The notes below the pieces were generated by a model that did not search any database, was not told where the DNA came from, and saw only the letters and a program-made list of their open reading frames with translations. A program made the position numbers and the translations under genes. Positions 1 to 5,627 of a DNA stretch of 5,627 nucleotides are shown in pieces. The stretch is from Rickettsia endosymbiont of Ixodes persulcatus (GTDB taxonomy: Bacteria > Pseudomonadota > Alphaproteobacteria > Rickettsiales > Rickettsiaceae), in contig JAPYLE010000169.1 of assembly GCA_027293795.1 (NCBI GenBank), positions 1 through 5,627 on the forward strand. Reading direction: 5' to 3'. Position 1 is the first letter of the stretch, and each line of letters opens with the position of its first letter.

Positions 1-1201
1 ACCATTACTCAGCAAGTGGTCAAAAATTTTCTACTAACTAACGAGGTTTCTCTTGAACGTAAGATTAAGGAAGCGATCCTTTCTTATATGATTTCGAGAG
101 TATTTACTAAGGATCAAATTTTAGAATTATATCTTAATCAACGATTTTTGTAAGTCCAACGGCAGTTGCAACTCTTACGGTTATAAGATTACGAGATTTT
201 TCAAGTCCGGCACGCATAGTGATTTCACCTAAAAACTTACCTTCATAATTTTTAGGACGCCAACTAGGCATACCTGGACCTTGTGAGATCTCAATAGGTC
301 CATCGTTAAAAATCTGATTCGGCTTAATACCGTTTTCAAGAGCTGCTAAATAAACAAAGGTTTTACTCAAAGAACCCGGTTGACGGAGTGCTTGAGTTAC
401 TCTATCAAATTTACTGGTAGAAAAATCGTTGATATAATTAAGCGTTTCGGTATTAACAATGAACCAAAAAAAGTCTATTCTATGGTACTTGGTTCAATTG
501 AAACTACGCTTGCACGAATGACTAATGCTTATGCAATTATTGCTAACGGCGGTAAAAAAGTTGAACCTCATTTTGTAGAATTAATTAAAGATCGTAACGG
601 ACGTATTATTTATCGTAGAGATAATAGAAAATGTTCGTCTTGTATTGTGTCGGATAGTAATTTAGATACCGCAATATTAGAAATACCCAAAGAAGATATC
701 TATAGAGTTACGGATGAAGCTAGCGACTATCAAATTACTTCGTTTTTAACAGGAGCAATAGATAGAGGAACCGGCTATGCTGCAAAGAAGTTAGGGAAAA
801 TTATCGGTGGAAAAACTGGCACTAGTAACGATAGTAAAGATACATGGTTTGTAGGCTTTACGCCCAAAATAGTAGTCGGCAGCTATGTTGGCTATGATAC
901 CCCAAGGACCCTTGGACAAAGAGCAACCGGATCAAACGTTGTATTACCGATCTTTATTGATTTTATGAGTAACGCTTATAAGGATGAACCAGTGCTACCT
1001 TTTAAAGTCCCTGATTCAATAAAATTATTAGCAGTAGATAAGGCAACCGGTAAAATTACGCCAAACGGTAGTGTGATAGAAGCATTTAAAATCAATAACG
1101 TTCAAATGCTTGAGAATGAAGACATGATCGATAATCGTGATAACAGTGATATTTTTGATTATGTGCCGATTATAAAGGATCAGTCTCAAGAAATTTATTA
1201 A
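1..1201 (+). pseudogene. mrcA: penicillin-binding protein 1A (class A PBP), rearranged and incomplete
   Basis: Class A PBPs are inner-membrane enzymes that polymerise glycan strands (GT51 domain) and cross-link peptides (transpeptidase domain). Three blocks are seen. Bases 1-141 read on + as TITQQVVKNFLL...LELYLNQ, part of the GT51 domain; this frame stops at 151-153. Bases 420-150 read on the minus strand as transpeptidase, with the catalytic SLSK motif (373-362) and SRN motif (196-188). Bases 422-1201 read on + from KIVDIIKRFG, carry the GGKTGTSN motif (KTG at 812-820) and end at TAA 1199-1201. Re-ordered, the last two blocks join smoothly (ATAVGLTKIVDIIKRFG). The region between LYLNQ and TSKFDRVTQALRQ, probably over 200 residues by comparison with E. 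coli PBP1A, is absent. The 5' end lies outside the window. As read, the serine and KTG motifs are on opposite strands, so no working transpeptidase can be made. Family identity is very secure; whether the break is biological is not. Confidence 0.9.
137..433 (-). other. inverted mrcA segment bounded by a 13-bp inverted repeat
   Basis: The 271 bases at 150-420 are the reverse complement of the expected mrcA reading direction. They encode TSKFDRVTQALRQPGSLSKTF through GLT of the transpeptidase domain. They are bounded by an exact 13-bp inverted repeat: atcaacgattttt at 137-149 and aaaaatcgttgat at 421-433. Both copies encode KIVD, so this small stretch is duplicated, once in the inverted block and once in the forward block. 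Base 150/420 and base 136/434 do not pair, which sets the repeat limits. The open frame starting with ATG at 370 on the minus strand is only this gene fragment and not an independent gene. Flipping the segment would not restore mrcA, because the sequence upstream of TSKFD is still missing. Confidence 0.88.
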
Positions 1202-1243
1202 ACTTTGTTTACCCACTTTTCATTTACTTGGAGCTTAATATAT

Positions 1244-2040
1244 ATGAAAAAAATTATTTTATATCTAACTGCCCTAATATCACTTACTATACCTTTTATA
1301 ACTAAAGCGGATTGTTTTTTAGTTAAAGAAAATGATAAATTTATCGGACAGGAAGGTAATTGCAATTCACATTCTGCTCCATGCTCAACATTTAAAATTG
1401 CTATAAGTTTAATGGGTTATGATGATGGGTTTTTAATTGATGAAACTCATCCAAAATTACCTTTTAAAGAAGGATATGCTGACTATCTTGAAGTTTGGAG
1501 GCAACCTCAAACACCTAAAGACTGGATGAAGAATAGTTGTATTTGGTATTCTCTATTACCAAAGAATTAGGTATTGAAAAATTCCGTGATTATGTAACAA
1601 AATTTAATTACGGTAATCAGGATATTTCCGGTGATAAAGGTAAAAATAATGGCTTAACCAATGCATGGCTTTCTAGTTCTGTAGAAATTTCACCGGAAGA
1701 ACAATTCACTTTTTTTCAAAAACTAGCAGAGAGTAAATTACCTGTAATTCTTAAAGCCCAAGAAATGACTAAAAATATTTTATTTATTGAAGATTTTGTA
1801 GATGGTTGGAAGCTTTACGGTAAAACAGGCAGTGGTAATAAACTGAGTCAAGATAGAACTCAAAAGTTACAAGATAGGCAAATCGGATGGTTTGTAGGTT
1901 GGTTACAAAAAAATGACAGAACAGTTTTCTTTGTACATTTCATTGAAGATAATAAAACTTATGATTCTTATGCAGGACGACGCTCTAAAGAAGCAGCGAA
2001 AGAAAAGCTAAAAGAATTGATAAAAAAAGAATTAAAATAA
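1244..2040 (+). pseudogene. class D (OXA-type) beta-lactamase, frameshifted
   Basis: Class D enzymes are periplasmic serine hydrolases that open the beta-lactam ring. The start ATG 1244 is preceded by TTGGAGC (1229-1235) and begins a signal peptide: MKK, a hydrophobic stretch ILYLTALISLTIPFI, then a likely cleavage near TKA-D. The active-site serine motif STFK is at 1385-1396 (residues 48-51), followed by LMGYD as in Legionella-type OXA enzymes. The frame is lost after CIWYS (tct 1550-1552): two bases later, ITKELGIEKF resumes at 1555 in another frame. The second part carries the YGN motif (1609-1617) and KTGSG (KTG at 1822-1830), then IGWFVGW, and ends at TAA 2038-2040. Relatives have about two residues (Q-x) between WYS and the I/L-T, so a net loss of 4 bp is my best guess. 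Repaired, the protein would be about 266 residues, normal for the class. As read, a product stops at 1570 without YGN and KTG. It lies 42 bp after mrcA, another beta-lactam-related gene. Confidence 0.88.
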
Positions 2041-2139
2041 ACCTCAATTTTGTGTCTTCAGGATAATAAATCCTTTGCAGCCGCTTTGCACACTTCTAAT
2101 TAACTCCTACCGATTTTTATACTTTTATTGTCTGAGTAA
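2041..2139. other. spacer without recognisable gene
   Basis: I see no coding frame, RNA gene or clear terminator between the beta-lactamase stop and the toxin-antitoxin remnant. A very short inverted pair AGGA/TCCT lies near 2059-2073, too weak to call a terminator. A GTAAC (2136-2140) / GTTAC (2149-2153) pair just before the antitoxin-like frame could be a leftover operator half-site pair, but at this length it may be chance. Confidence 0.4.
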
Positions 2140-2310
2140 CGTAAAACTGTTACAATTACGATATTAATCAAAAAATTAGATCTCTTAAATTCCAAAGAAT
2201 TAATGCTTAATATTCTTGAAATGAAAGAATATTTATTTTTATCAAAAATTGCTAAAAAACTTGATAAAGAAAATGCTAAAACTTACTCTCATGAAGAAAC
2301 GTGGAAATGA
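2140..2310 (+). pseudogene. probable RelB-like antitoxin remnant
   Basis: A frame open from 2140 to TGA 2308-2310 reads KTVTITILIKKLDLLNSKEL and continues through EMKEYLFLSKIAKKLDKENAKTYSHEETWK. The C-terminal pattern (a helix with SKIAKKL, then a short acidic TYSHEE-W tail) resembles small antitoxins paired with RelE/ParE toxins. No ATG stands at the expected N-terminus; the first in-frame ATG is at 2203 and would give only 35 residues, so the start appears lost or eroded. The stop overlaps the ATG of the next remnant in an ATGA (2307-2310), the coupling usual for toxin-antitoxin pairs. Family assignment is by eye and moderate. It could instead be another small rickettsial orphan protein. 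Confidence 0.5.
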
Positions 2311-2383
2311 ATTATAAATTTTGTTATCTCTTGAAGTATCTAAAGAAATGTTATAAAGTCAAAAAGTTCATAGAAATTTGAGG
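2307..2383 (+). pseudogene. probable RelE/ParE-type toxin, truncated and frameshifted
   Basis: ATG 2307 overlaps the preceding stop and begins MNYK. A shift to the frame of base 2321 then gives LLSLEVSKEML, an in-frame TAA at 2354-2356, and SQKVHRNL. This resembles the first 25-30 residues of RelE/ParE toxins (M-x-Y-K-I-x-x-S-x-E-x-x-K-x-L, then K-K-V-x-x-x-I), which cleave mRNA or poison gyrase. The remaining roughly 60 residues are missing: the sequence runs directly into the ribosome binding site and ATG of dps. At least one frameshift, one stop and a 3' truncation are visible, so no active toxin is possible. The match is short, so the ATGA overlap with the antitoxin-like frame carries much of the weight. 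Confidence 0.45.
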
Positions 2384-2388
2384 GTGTT

Positions 2389-2820
2389 ATGCAAGTCGTA
2401 AAAGCTTTAGAGCAAATTTTAGCAGATAGCTATGCTTTATATTTTAAAACACAGAATTATCATTGGAATGTAGAAGGAGCAGAGTTTAGAAGTCTACATT
2501 TATTATTTGAAGGACAATATGAAGATTTAGCTGAAAGCTTAGATGAACTTGCCGAAAGAATAAGAAGTTTAGGTGCTAAAGTCCCCGCATTATCAAATTT
2601 AATAAAACTTACCTCTATAGATGAGGCAAATCCAAACGCAACAGCGAATGAAATGCTTAAAGTTCTCACAAAAGATCAAAATATTATTAGAGATACATTA
2701 TATAAAGGTCTTAAAGTAGCACAAGCAGAAGGTGATGAGGGCACAGCTGATATGATTATTGGACGGATTAAAGTGCATGAGAAGAATAGGTGGATGCTAA
2801 AAAGCAGTATGGTTGCTTGA
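2389..2820 (+). CDS. dps: Dps / ferritin-like DNA-protecting iron-storage protein
   Basis: Dps proteins form cytoplasmic 12-subunit shells that oxidise Fe(II) using hydrogen peroxide and store the iron, which limits Fenton damage; some also bind DNA. The 143-residue product is slightly shorter than E. coli Dps because it has almost no N-terminal tail, so DNA binding by a lysine-rich tail is unlikely. The intersubunit ferroxidase ligands are in place: H25 (YHWNVEG), H37 (LHLLFE), D52 and E56 (SLDELAERIRSLG), with the usual 12-, 15- and 4-residue spacing. The end EKNRWMLKS matches the family's last helix. Start ATG 2389 follows GAGGG (2380-2384), a good ribosome binding site. The gene is intact, but its leader is built from the debris of the toxin-antitoxin remnant, so its promoter probably lies inside that remnant. 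I found no convincing Fur or OxyR site. Confidence 0.95.
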   Translation: MQVVKALEQILADSYALYFKTQNYHWNVEGAEFRSLHLLFEGQYEDLAESLDELAERIRSLGAKVPALSNLIKLTSIDEANPNATANEMLKVLTKDQNIIRDTLYKGLKVAQAEGDEGTADMIIGRIKVHEKNRWMLKSSMVA

Positions 2821-2830
2821 AAGTTGCTTA

Positions 2831-2907
2831 TGTCATTCCCGTTGGGCATTGTCGCGTGGATCGGTAAAATCCGTTGTGTCACCCCGTGGTCAAACCACGG
2901 TATGACA
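2831..2907. repeat. rickettsial palindromic intergenic repeat
   Basis: The dps-lpd gap holds a GC-richer block starting TGTCATTCCCG. It ends in a hairpin CCGTGGT (2884-2890) - CAA - ACCACGG (2894-2900), flanked by TGTCA (2877-2881) and TGACA (2903-2907), which can pair outside it. The CCGTGG...CCACGGTAT core and the flanking TGTCA/GATGACA words recur in the second repeat at 5036-5127, so these are two members of one dispersed family. Such palindromes are common in Rickettsia spacers; I do not assign a numbered family. The transcript hairpin might also slow or end transcription from dps, but no T-run follows. Confidence 0.7.
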
Positions 2908-2937
2908 ATATAAACAAATTAACGAAATAAAAATAAA

Positions 2938-4326
2938 ATGGAACAATACGATGTAGCCGTTATAGGTGGTGGTCCCGGTGGATATGTTGCAGCAATTAGA
3001 GCAGCACAATTAAAGAAAAAAGTTGTATTAATAGAAAAAGAACATTTGGGCGGGGTATGCCTTAATTGGGGATGTATACCGACTAAATCTCTGCTTAAAT
3101 CTGCTGAGGTTTTTGAGTACATAAGACATGCTAAAGATTATGGAATTGATGCTAAAGGTGCTGAAATCAATATTAAGAAAATAGTTGAGCGTTCAAGAGA
3201 AATTTCAGGTAAGCTTGCAGGCGGTGTTAAGTTATTATTAAAAAAAAATAAAGTTACTGTGATAGACGGAGTAGCAAGCCTTGCAGGAAATAAGATAATA
3301 AATATAGATGGACAAGGTAATCAATTATCTATAAAAGCAGAGAATATTATTATAGCTACCGGTGCTAGATCTAGAATATTAAAAAGATTCGAGTCTGACG
3401 GTAAACAAATTTGGACGTCTAAGGAAGCTATGATACCTCAGCATGTGCCGAAATCTATAATTATCGTAGGTTCGGGGGCAATCGGTATAGAATTCGCTTC
3501 GTTTTATAATAGTATCGGCGTCAATGTTACCGTAATTGAAGCTCATACTAGAATATTGCCTGCCGAAGATACAGAAATTGCCGGAATCGCTCATAAGAGC
3601 TTTGAGAAAAAGGGAATAAAAATTATTACAAATGCTAAGTTAATTAAGCAAACAAAATCAAAAGATAAGATAGAAGTTGAGTTAGAGTTAGGCGGGAAAA
3701 CACAAAAATTACAAGCTGAAATCTTACTTATGGCAGTAGGTGTTGCGGCGAATACGGAAAATTTAGGACTAGAGAAAACAAAAGTTAAAGTAGAAAACGG
3801 CTATATAGTTACTAACGGATTAATGCAAACTGCGGAATCAGGTATTTATGCTATAGGAGATGTAGTAGGAACACCTTGTCTAGCACATAAAGCAAGCCAT
3901 GAAGGTATTATTGCAGCGGAAAGCATAGCCGGCTTAAAACCCCATGCTATTAATAAACATAATATTCCCGGCTGTACTTATTCTTCACCGCAAATAGCAA
4001 GCGTCGGTTTAACCACAGAAGCAGCAAAAGCCTTAGGTTATAAGCTTAAAATAGGCAGATTTCCTTTTATGGCTAACGGCAAGGCTTTAGTAAGCGGTGA
4101 TAGTGATGGGTTAATAAAAACCATATTTGATGCTAAAACCGGTGAGTTACTCGGAGTTCATATGATAGGCTCGGAAGTTACGGAATTAATACAAGGATAC
4201 GTGATTTCAAAAAATTTAGAAGGAACCGAACTGGATTTAATTAATACTATCTTCCCGCATCCGACTTTATCGGAAATGATGCATGAGTCGGTACTCGCTG
4301 CTTATGATAGAGCTATACATATATAA
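2938..4326 (+). CDS. lpdA: dihydrolipoamide dehydrogenase (E3)
   Basis: This flavoenzyme reoxidises protein-bound dihydrolipoamide with NAD+, serving as E3 of the pyruvate and 2-oxoglutarate dehydrogenase complexes in the cytoplasm. The 462-residue product has full family length. It starts with the FAD-binding GGGPGG motif (residues 10-15), followed by the redox disulfide GGVCLNWGCIPTK with C41 and C46. The NAD-binding GSGAIG is at 178-183, the second FAD motif IYAIGD ends at D308, and the C-terminal dimerisation domain carries the catalytic HPTLSE with H441 and E446. All catalytic residues are present. GCIPTK and HPT favour a lipoamide dehydrogenase over glutathione or mercuric reductase. 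ATG 2938 is placed normally, five residues before the first beta strand ends; no Shine-Dalgarno motif is visible, only an A-rich leader. Its E1/E2 partners are not in the window. Downstream lie two hairpins and then the ATP synthase operon. Confidence 0.97.
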   Translation: MEQYDVAVIGGGPGGYVAAIRAAQLKKKVVLIEKEHLGGVCLNWGCIPTKSLLKSAEVFEYIRHAKDYGIDAKGAEINIKKIVERSREISGKLAGGVKLLLKKNKVTVIDGVASLAGNKIINIDGQGNQLSIKAENIIIATGARSRILKRFESDGKQIWTSKEAMIPQHVPKSIIIVGSGAIGIEFASFYNSIGVNVTVIEAHTRILPAEDTEIAGIAHKSFEKKGIKIITNAKLIKQTKSKDKIEVELELGGKTQKLQAEILLMAVGVAANTENLGLEKTKVKVENGYIVTNGLMQTAESGIYAIGDVVGTPCLAHKASHEGIIAAESIAGLKPHAINKHNIPGCTYSSPQIASVGLTTEAAKALGYKLKIGRFPFMANGKALVSGDSDGLIKTIFDAKTGELLGVHMIGSEVTELIQGYVISKNLEGTELDLINTIFPHPTLSEMMHESVLAAYDRAIHI

Positions 4327-4372
4327 TCCCAGTAAATGAAGAGTAAGAAAAATAAAAATATAAATTAAATTT

Positions 4373-4408
4373 GTATTTGAGATGGAAACCGCTTTTCATC
4401 TCAAATAC
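4373..4408 (+). terminator. candidate terminator hairpin after lpd
   Basis: GTATTTGAGATG (4373-4384) and CATCTCAAATAC (4397-4408) are perfect reverse complements. The stem extends inward by one G-T and three A-T pairs to a CCGC loop (4389-4392), giving a 16-bp stem. It starts 47 bp after the lpd stop and is the strongest simple hairpin in the window. It is followed only by CCATTATTT rather than a full T-run. On the minus strand the far side is T-rich, so it could act in either direction, or be an unrelated palindrome. Confidence 0.55.
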
Positions 4409-4424
4409 CCATTATTTAGAACTT

Positions 4425-4459
4425 CTTTTAAAAGGAGTATACAATACTACTTTTAAAAG
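4425..4459 (+). repeat. inverted repeat in the atpH leader
   Basis: CTTTTAAAAGGAGTAT (4425-4440) pairs with ATACTACTTTTAAAAG (4444-4459) over 15 of 16 positions around a 3-base loop (ACA). Each arm contains the self-complementary CTTTTAAAAG. The structure ends 15 bases before the atpH ATG, just upstream of its AGAAG ribosome binding site (4462-4466). The GGAG in the left arm would be hidden in the stem. It could be a regulator site, a leader mRNA structure controlling atp operon translation, or part of a double terminator with the hairpin at 4373; the sequence does not decide. Confidence 0.5.
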
Positions 4460-4474
4460 AAAAGAAGTATATAT

Positions 4475-5029
4475 ATGAATAAAAATAATTTAATAGGGAA
4501 TTATGCCATAGCCTTATTTAATAATGCTATGGTTGATAATATTCAGGATAAGGTATTTGAGGAAATCACCTCTATAAATAGTATAATTACCGATAATTTT
4601 GATATTAGAGAGTTCTTATTTTCTCCTATAGTAAATAAGAATGATAAAATTAATGCAGTCAATTCGTTAGCAAAAAATACCAACATTAACACAATAGTAC
4701 ATAATTTTTTATTATTATTGATAAAAAATTCCCGCATGACTATCTTATCAGATATAGTAGGTGTATTTAATAAGTTACTATATGAAAGTAAAAATATAAA
4801 GATAGTTCAGGTTATTTCTGCAAATAAGTTACAACCTAAAGAGCAAGAGTGGATTAAGTCTCATATAGAAAAAGAATTAAATCAAAAAACAGAAATATTA
4901 TTTGATATAGATAGCACTATTATTGGTGGTATTGTAATTAAATATGATAGTATGTTGCAAGATTACTCAATAAAAGGTAGTTTAGATAAAATAACAAAAG
5001 CTTTAAAGAAAGTGAATATTGCTGCTTGA
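4475..5029 (+). CDS. atpH: ATP synthase F1 subunit delta
   Basis: The delta subunit (OSCP homologue) caps the F1 head and ties it to the b-subunit stalk of the membrane ATP synthase. The 184-residue product has normal length. Its N-terminus NLIGNYAIALFNNAM matches the conserved A-x-x-Y-A-x-A-L-F-x-x-A helix that binds the alpha subunit. The C-terminal GGIVIKYDSMLQDYSIKGSLDKI matches the family signature G-G-(I/V)-x-I-(K/R)-x-x-D-x-x-(I/L)-D-x-S-(V/I)-x-(G/R)-x-L. The start ATG 4475 follows AGAAG at 4462-4466. The gene is first in the usual alphaproteobacterial order atpH-atpA-G-D-C, and atpA follows after 125 bp. The gap is widened by a palindromic repeat. Its coding sequence shows no damage, unlike the adjacent atpA. 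Confidence 0.95.
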   Translation: MNKNNLIGNYAIALFNNAMVDNIQDKVFEEITSINSIITDNFDIREFLFSPIVNKNDKINAVNSLAKNTNINTIVHNFLLLLIKNSRMTILSDIVGVFNKLLYESKNIKIVQVISANKLQPKEQEWIKSHIEKELNQKTEILFDIDSTIIGGIVIKYDSMLQDYSIKGSLDKITKALKKVNIAA

Positions 5030-5035
5030 ATATTG

Positions 5036-5127
5036 TTGTCGTACCGTGGCTTGGCCACGGTATCCAGAAAACAGCTTGTAGTAGTCAAATTTTACTAGAT
5101 CCCGCGATCAAGTCGTTGGGATGACAA
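5036..5127. repeat. rickettsial palindromic repeat between atpH and atpA
   Basis: The block opens with a 9-bp hairpin TACCGTGGC (5042-5050) - TTG - GCCACGGTA (5054-5062), followed by TCCAGAAAA. It closes with an imperfect stem ATCCCGCGA (5099-5107) / TCGTTGGGAT (5113-5122) and GATGACAA. The TACCGTGG...CCACGGTATCCAG and GGGATGACAA words are typical of dispersed Rickettsia intergenic repeats and are shared in part with 2831-2907. It ends about 10 bp before the atpA ribosome binding site. Placed inside the atp operon, it will be transcribed with it and could form a stable mRNA structure between the two cistrons. Confidence 0.72.
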
Positions 5128-5154
5128 TGTGCATATTAGGGAGACGTAAACCAC

Positions 5155-5613
5155 ATGAAACTAAAGCCTATTGAAGTAGCTGAAATATTACAAAAGGAAA
5201 TAGCTAATATTAATTGCTTAAGTGAACTTGAGGAAGTAGGGCAGGTAATAACCGTCGCCGACGGTATAGCTAAAATTTACGGTCTTGCTAATGTAAAATC
5301 CGGTGAAGTAGTAGAATTTAAATCCGGTGTTAAGGGTCTTTTTTATTTAACCTTATTTCCGTAAGCATTTTATCTTCAAATTCTTTTACTTTCTGAAGCG
5401 GTACATCATTTAAATATTGCTTAGTTCCGACATAAATACTTACTATTTGCTCTTCTACCGGAAAAGGATGATATTGTGATTGTTTTAATAAGGTTAAATA
5501 AAAAAGATATTTTGGAATCAATAAAAAACGAGCAACGTATAACTGAAGAAACTGAGCAGAAACTAAAAGCATTTTTAGAAAATTTTGTTAAGGATTTTGT
5601 TAAAGCCGGTTAA
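5155..5613 (+). pseudogene. atpA: ATP synthase F1 subunit alpha, deleted and rearranged
   Basis: Alpha forms the F1 hexamer with beta and carries non-catalytic nucleotide sites. Here only the ends of the roughly 510-residue gene remain. Bases 5155-5338 encode residues 1 to about 61, from MKLKPIEVAEILQKEIANIN to EVVEFKSGVKG, the N-terminal and start of the beta-barrel domain. The frame then runs into inverted DNA and stops at TAA 5362-5364. On the minus strand 5485-5337 encodes KQSQYHPFPVEEQ through EFEDKMLTEIRLNKKD, a C-terminal-domain piece. On + again, 5490-5613 encodes RLNKKDILESIKNEQRITEE to the natural end FVKAG-TAA. About 370 residues are missing, including the Walker A P-loop, so the product cannot function. 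ATG 5155 follows AGGGAG (5138-5143), 11 bases upstream. The outer blocks are in the same frame, but the inverted piece closes it. Identity is very secure; real gene loss is not established. Confidence 0.9.
5337..5507 (-). other. inverted atpA segment bounded by a 21-bp inverted repeat
   Basis: The 129 bases 5358-5486 are the reverse complement of the expected atpA direction. They are flanked by an exact 21-bp inverted repeat: 5337-5357 (begins TCTTTTTTATTTAACC) and 5487-5507 (begins AATAAGGTTAAATAAA). Both arms encode IRLNKKD of the alpha-subunit C-terminal region, so that stretch occurs twice, once in each orientation. Pairing ends at 5336/5508 and at 5358/5486. The minus-strand open frame that starts at ATG 5572 is only this fragment with a chance extension. 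The architecture is the same as that of the mrcA segment at 137-433. Confidence 0.88.
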
Positions 5614-5627
5614 TTAGCATAATGTTA

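Noticed and set aside
134..370. Minus-strand open frame of 78 residues as a separate gene
   Set aside because: It is the transpeptidase segment of mrcA (SLSK, SRN) in inverted orientation; its ATG is an artefact of codon choice, and the homology continues upstream of it.
380..421. ATG 380 as the start of a short + strand protein
   Set aside because: The first 14 codons are antisense of mrcA sequence; real protein homology begins only at KIVD (422), and there is no ribosome binding site.
137..433. Phase-variable invertible switch controlled by a recombinase
   Set aside because: Flipping the segment would not rebuild mrcA because the upstream part is missing, the repeats of the two loci are unrelated in sequence, and no recombinase gene is present.
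1545..1570. Programmed ribosomal frameshift in the beta-lactamase
   Set aside because: No slippery heptamer lies at the junction and about two residues appear to be missing there, which fits a deletion better than recoding.
1537..2040. Independent 167-residue gene starting at ATG 1537
   Set aside because: It is the out-of-frame second half of the class D beta-lactamase, without signal peptide or active-site serine and without a ribosome binding site.
5330..5572. Minus-strand open frame of 80 residues as a separate gene
   Set aside because: Its central part is inverted atpA C-terminal sequence and its first residues are antisense of the forward atpA end.
1..5627. CRISPR array, tRNA or rRNA gene, or intact insertion sequence
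   Set aside because: No regularly spaced direct repeats, no cloverleaf-like GC-rich block, and no transposase-like frame were seen on either strand.

Overview
The window looks like chromosomal DNA of a Rickettsia or close relative. The DNA is AT-rich, the proteins are of rickettsial type, the spacers are long and decaying, and two gaps hold GC-rich palindromic repeats of the kind scattered through Rickettsia genomes. The gene order mrcA - (bla) - dps - lpd - atpH - atpA also fits that group. All recognisable genes point to the + strand. The assignment rests on recognition of the sequences, not on a database search.

Layout. 1-1201 is the downstream part of mrcA (class A penicillin-binding protein 1A), broken by a large internal deletion and an inverted piece. 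1244-2040 is a class D (OXA-type) beta-lactamase gene broken by a frameshift near 1553. 2140-2383 holds what looks like the debris of a small RelB/RelE-type toxin-antitoxin pair. 2389-2820 is an intact Dps ferritin-like gene. 2831-2907 is a palindromic repeat. 2938-4326 is an intact dihydrolipoamide dehydrogenase gene (lpd). 4373-4459 holds two strong hairpins, the first a candidate terminator. 4475-5029 is an intact atpH (F1 delta subunit). 5036-5127 is a second palindromic repeat, and 5155-5613 is a gutted atpA (F1 alpha subunit).

Function. The intact genes serve energy metabolism and iron/oxidative stress: lpd provides the E3 subunit of 2-oxoacid dehydrogenase complexes, atpH opens an ATP synthase operon, and Dps stores iron and protects DNA. 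mrcA and bla both concern peptidoglycan and beta-lactams, but neither can make a full product as read here.

Most striking point. mrcA and atpA carry the same kind of lesion. The middle of the gene is missing, the piece just before the downstream part is present in inverted orientation, and a short stretch at the edge of that piece occurs twice as an inverted repeat (13 bp in mrcA, 21 bp in atpA). Both genes are normally important housekeeping genes, so two such lesions 4 kb apart suggest a shared mechanism. An amplification or assembly artefact, or a non-functional secondary copy of the region, must be considered before real gene loss.
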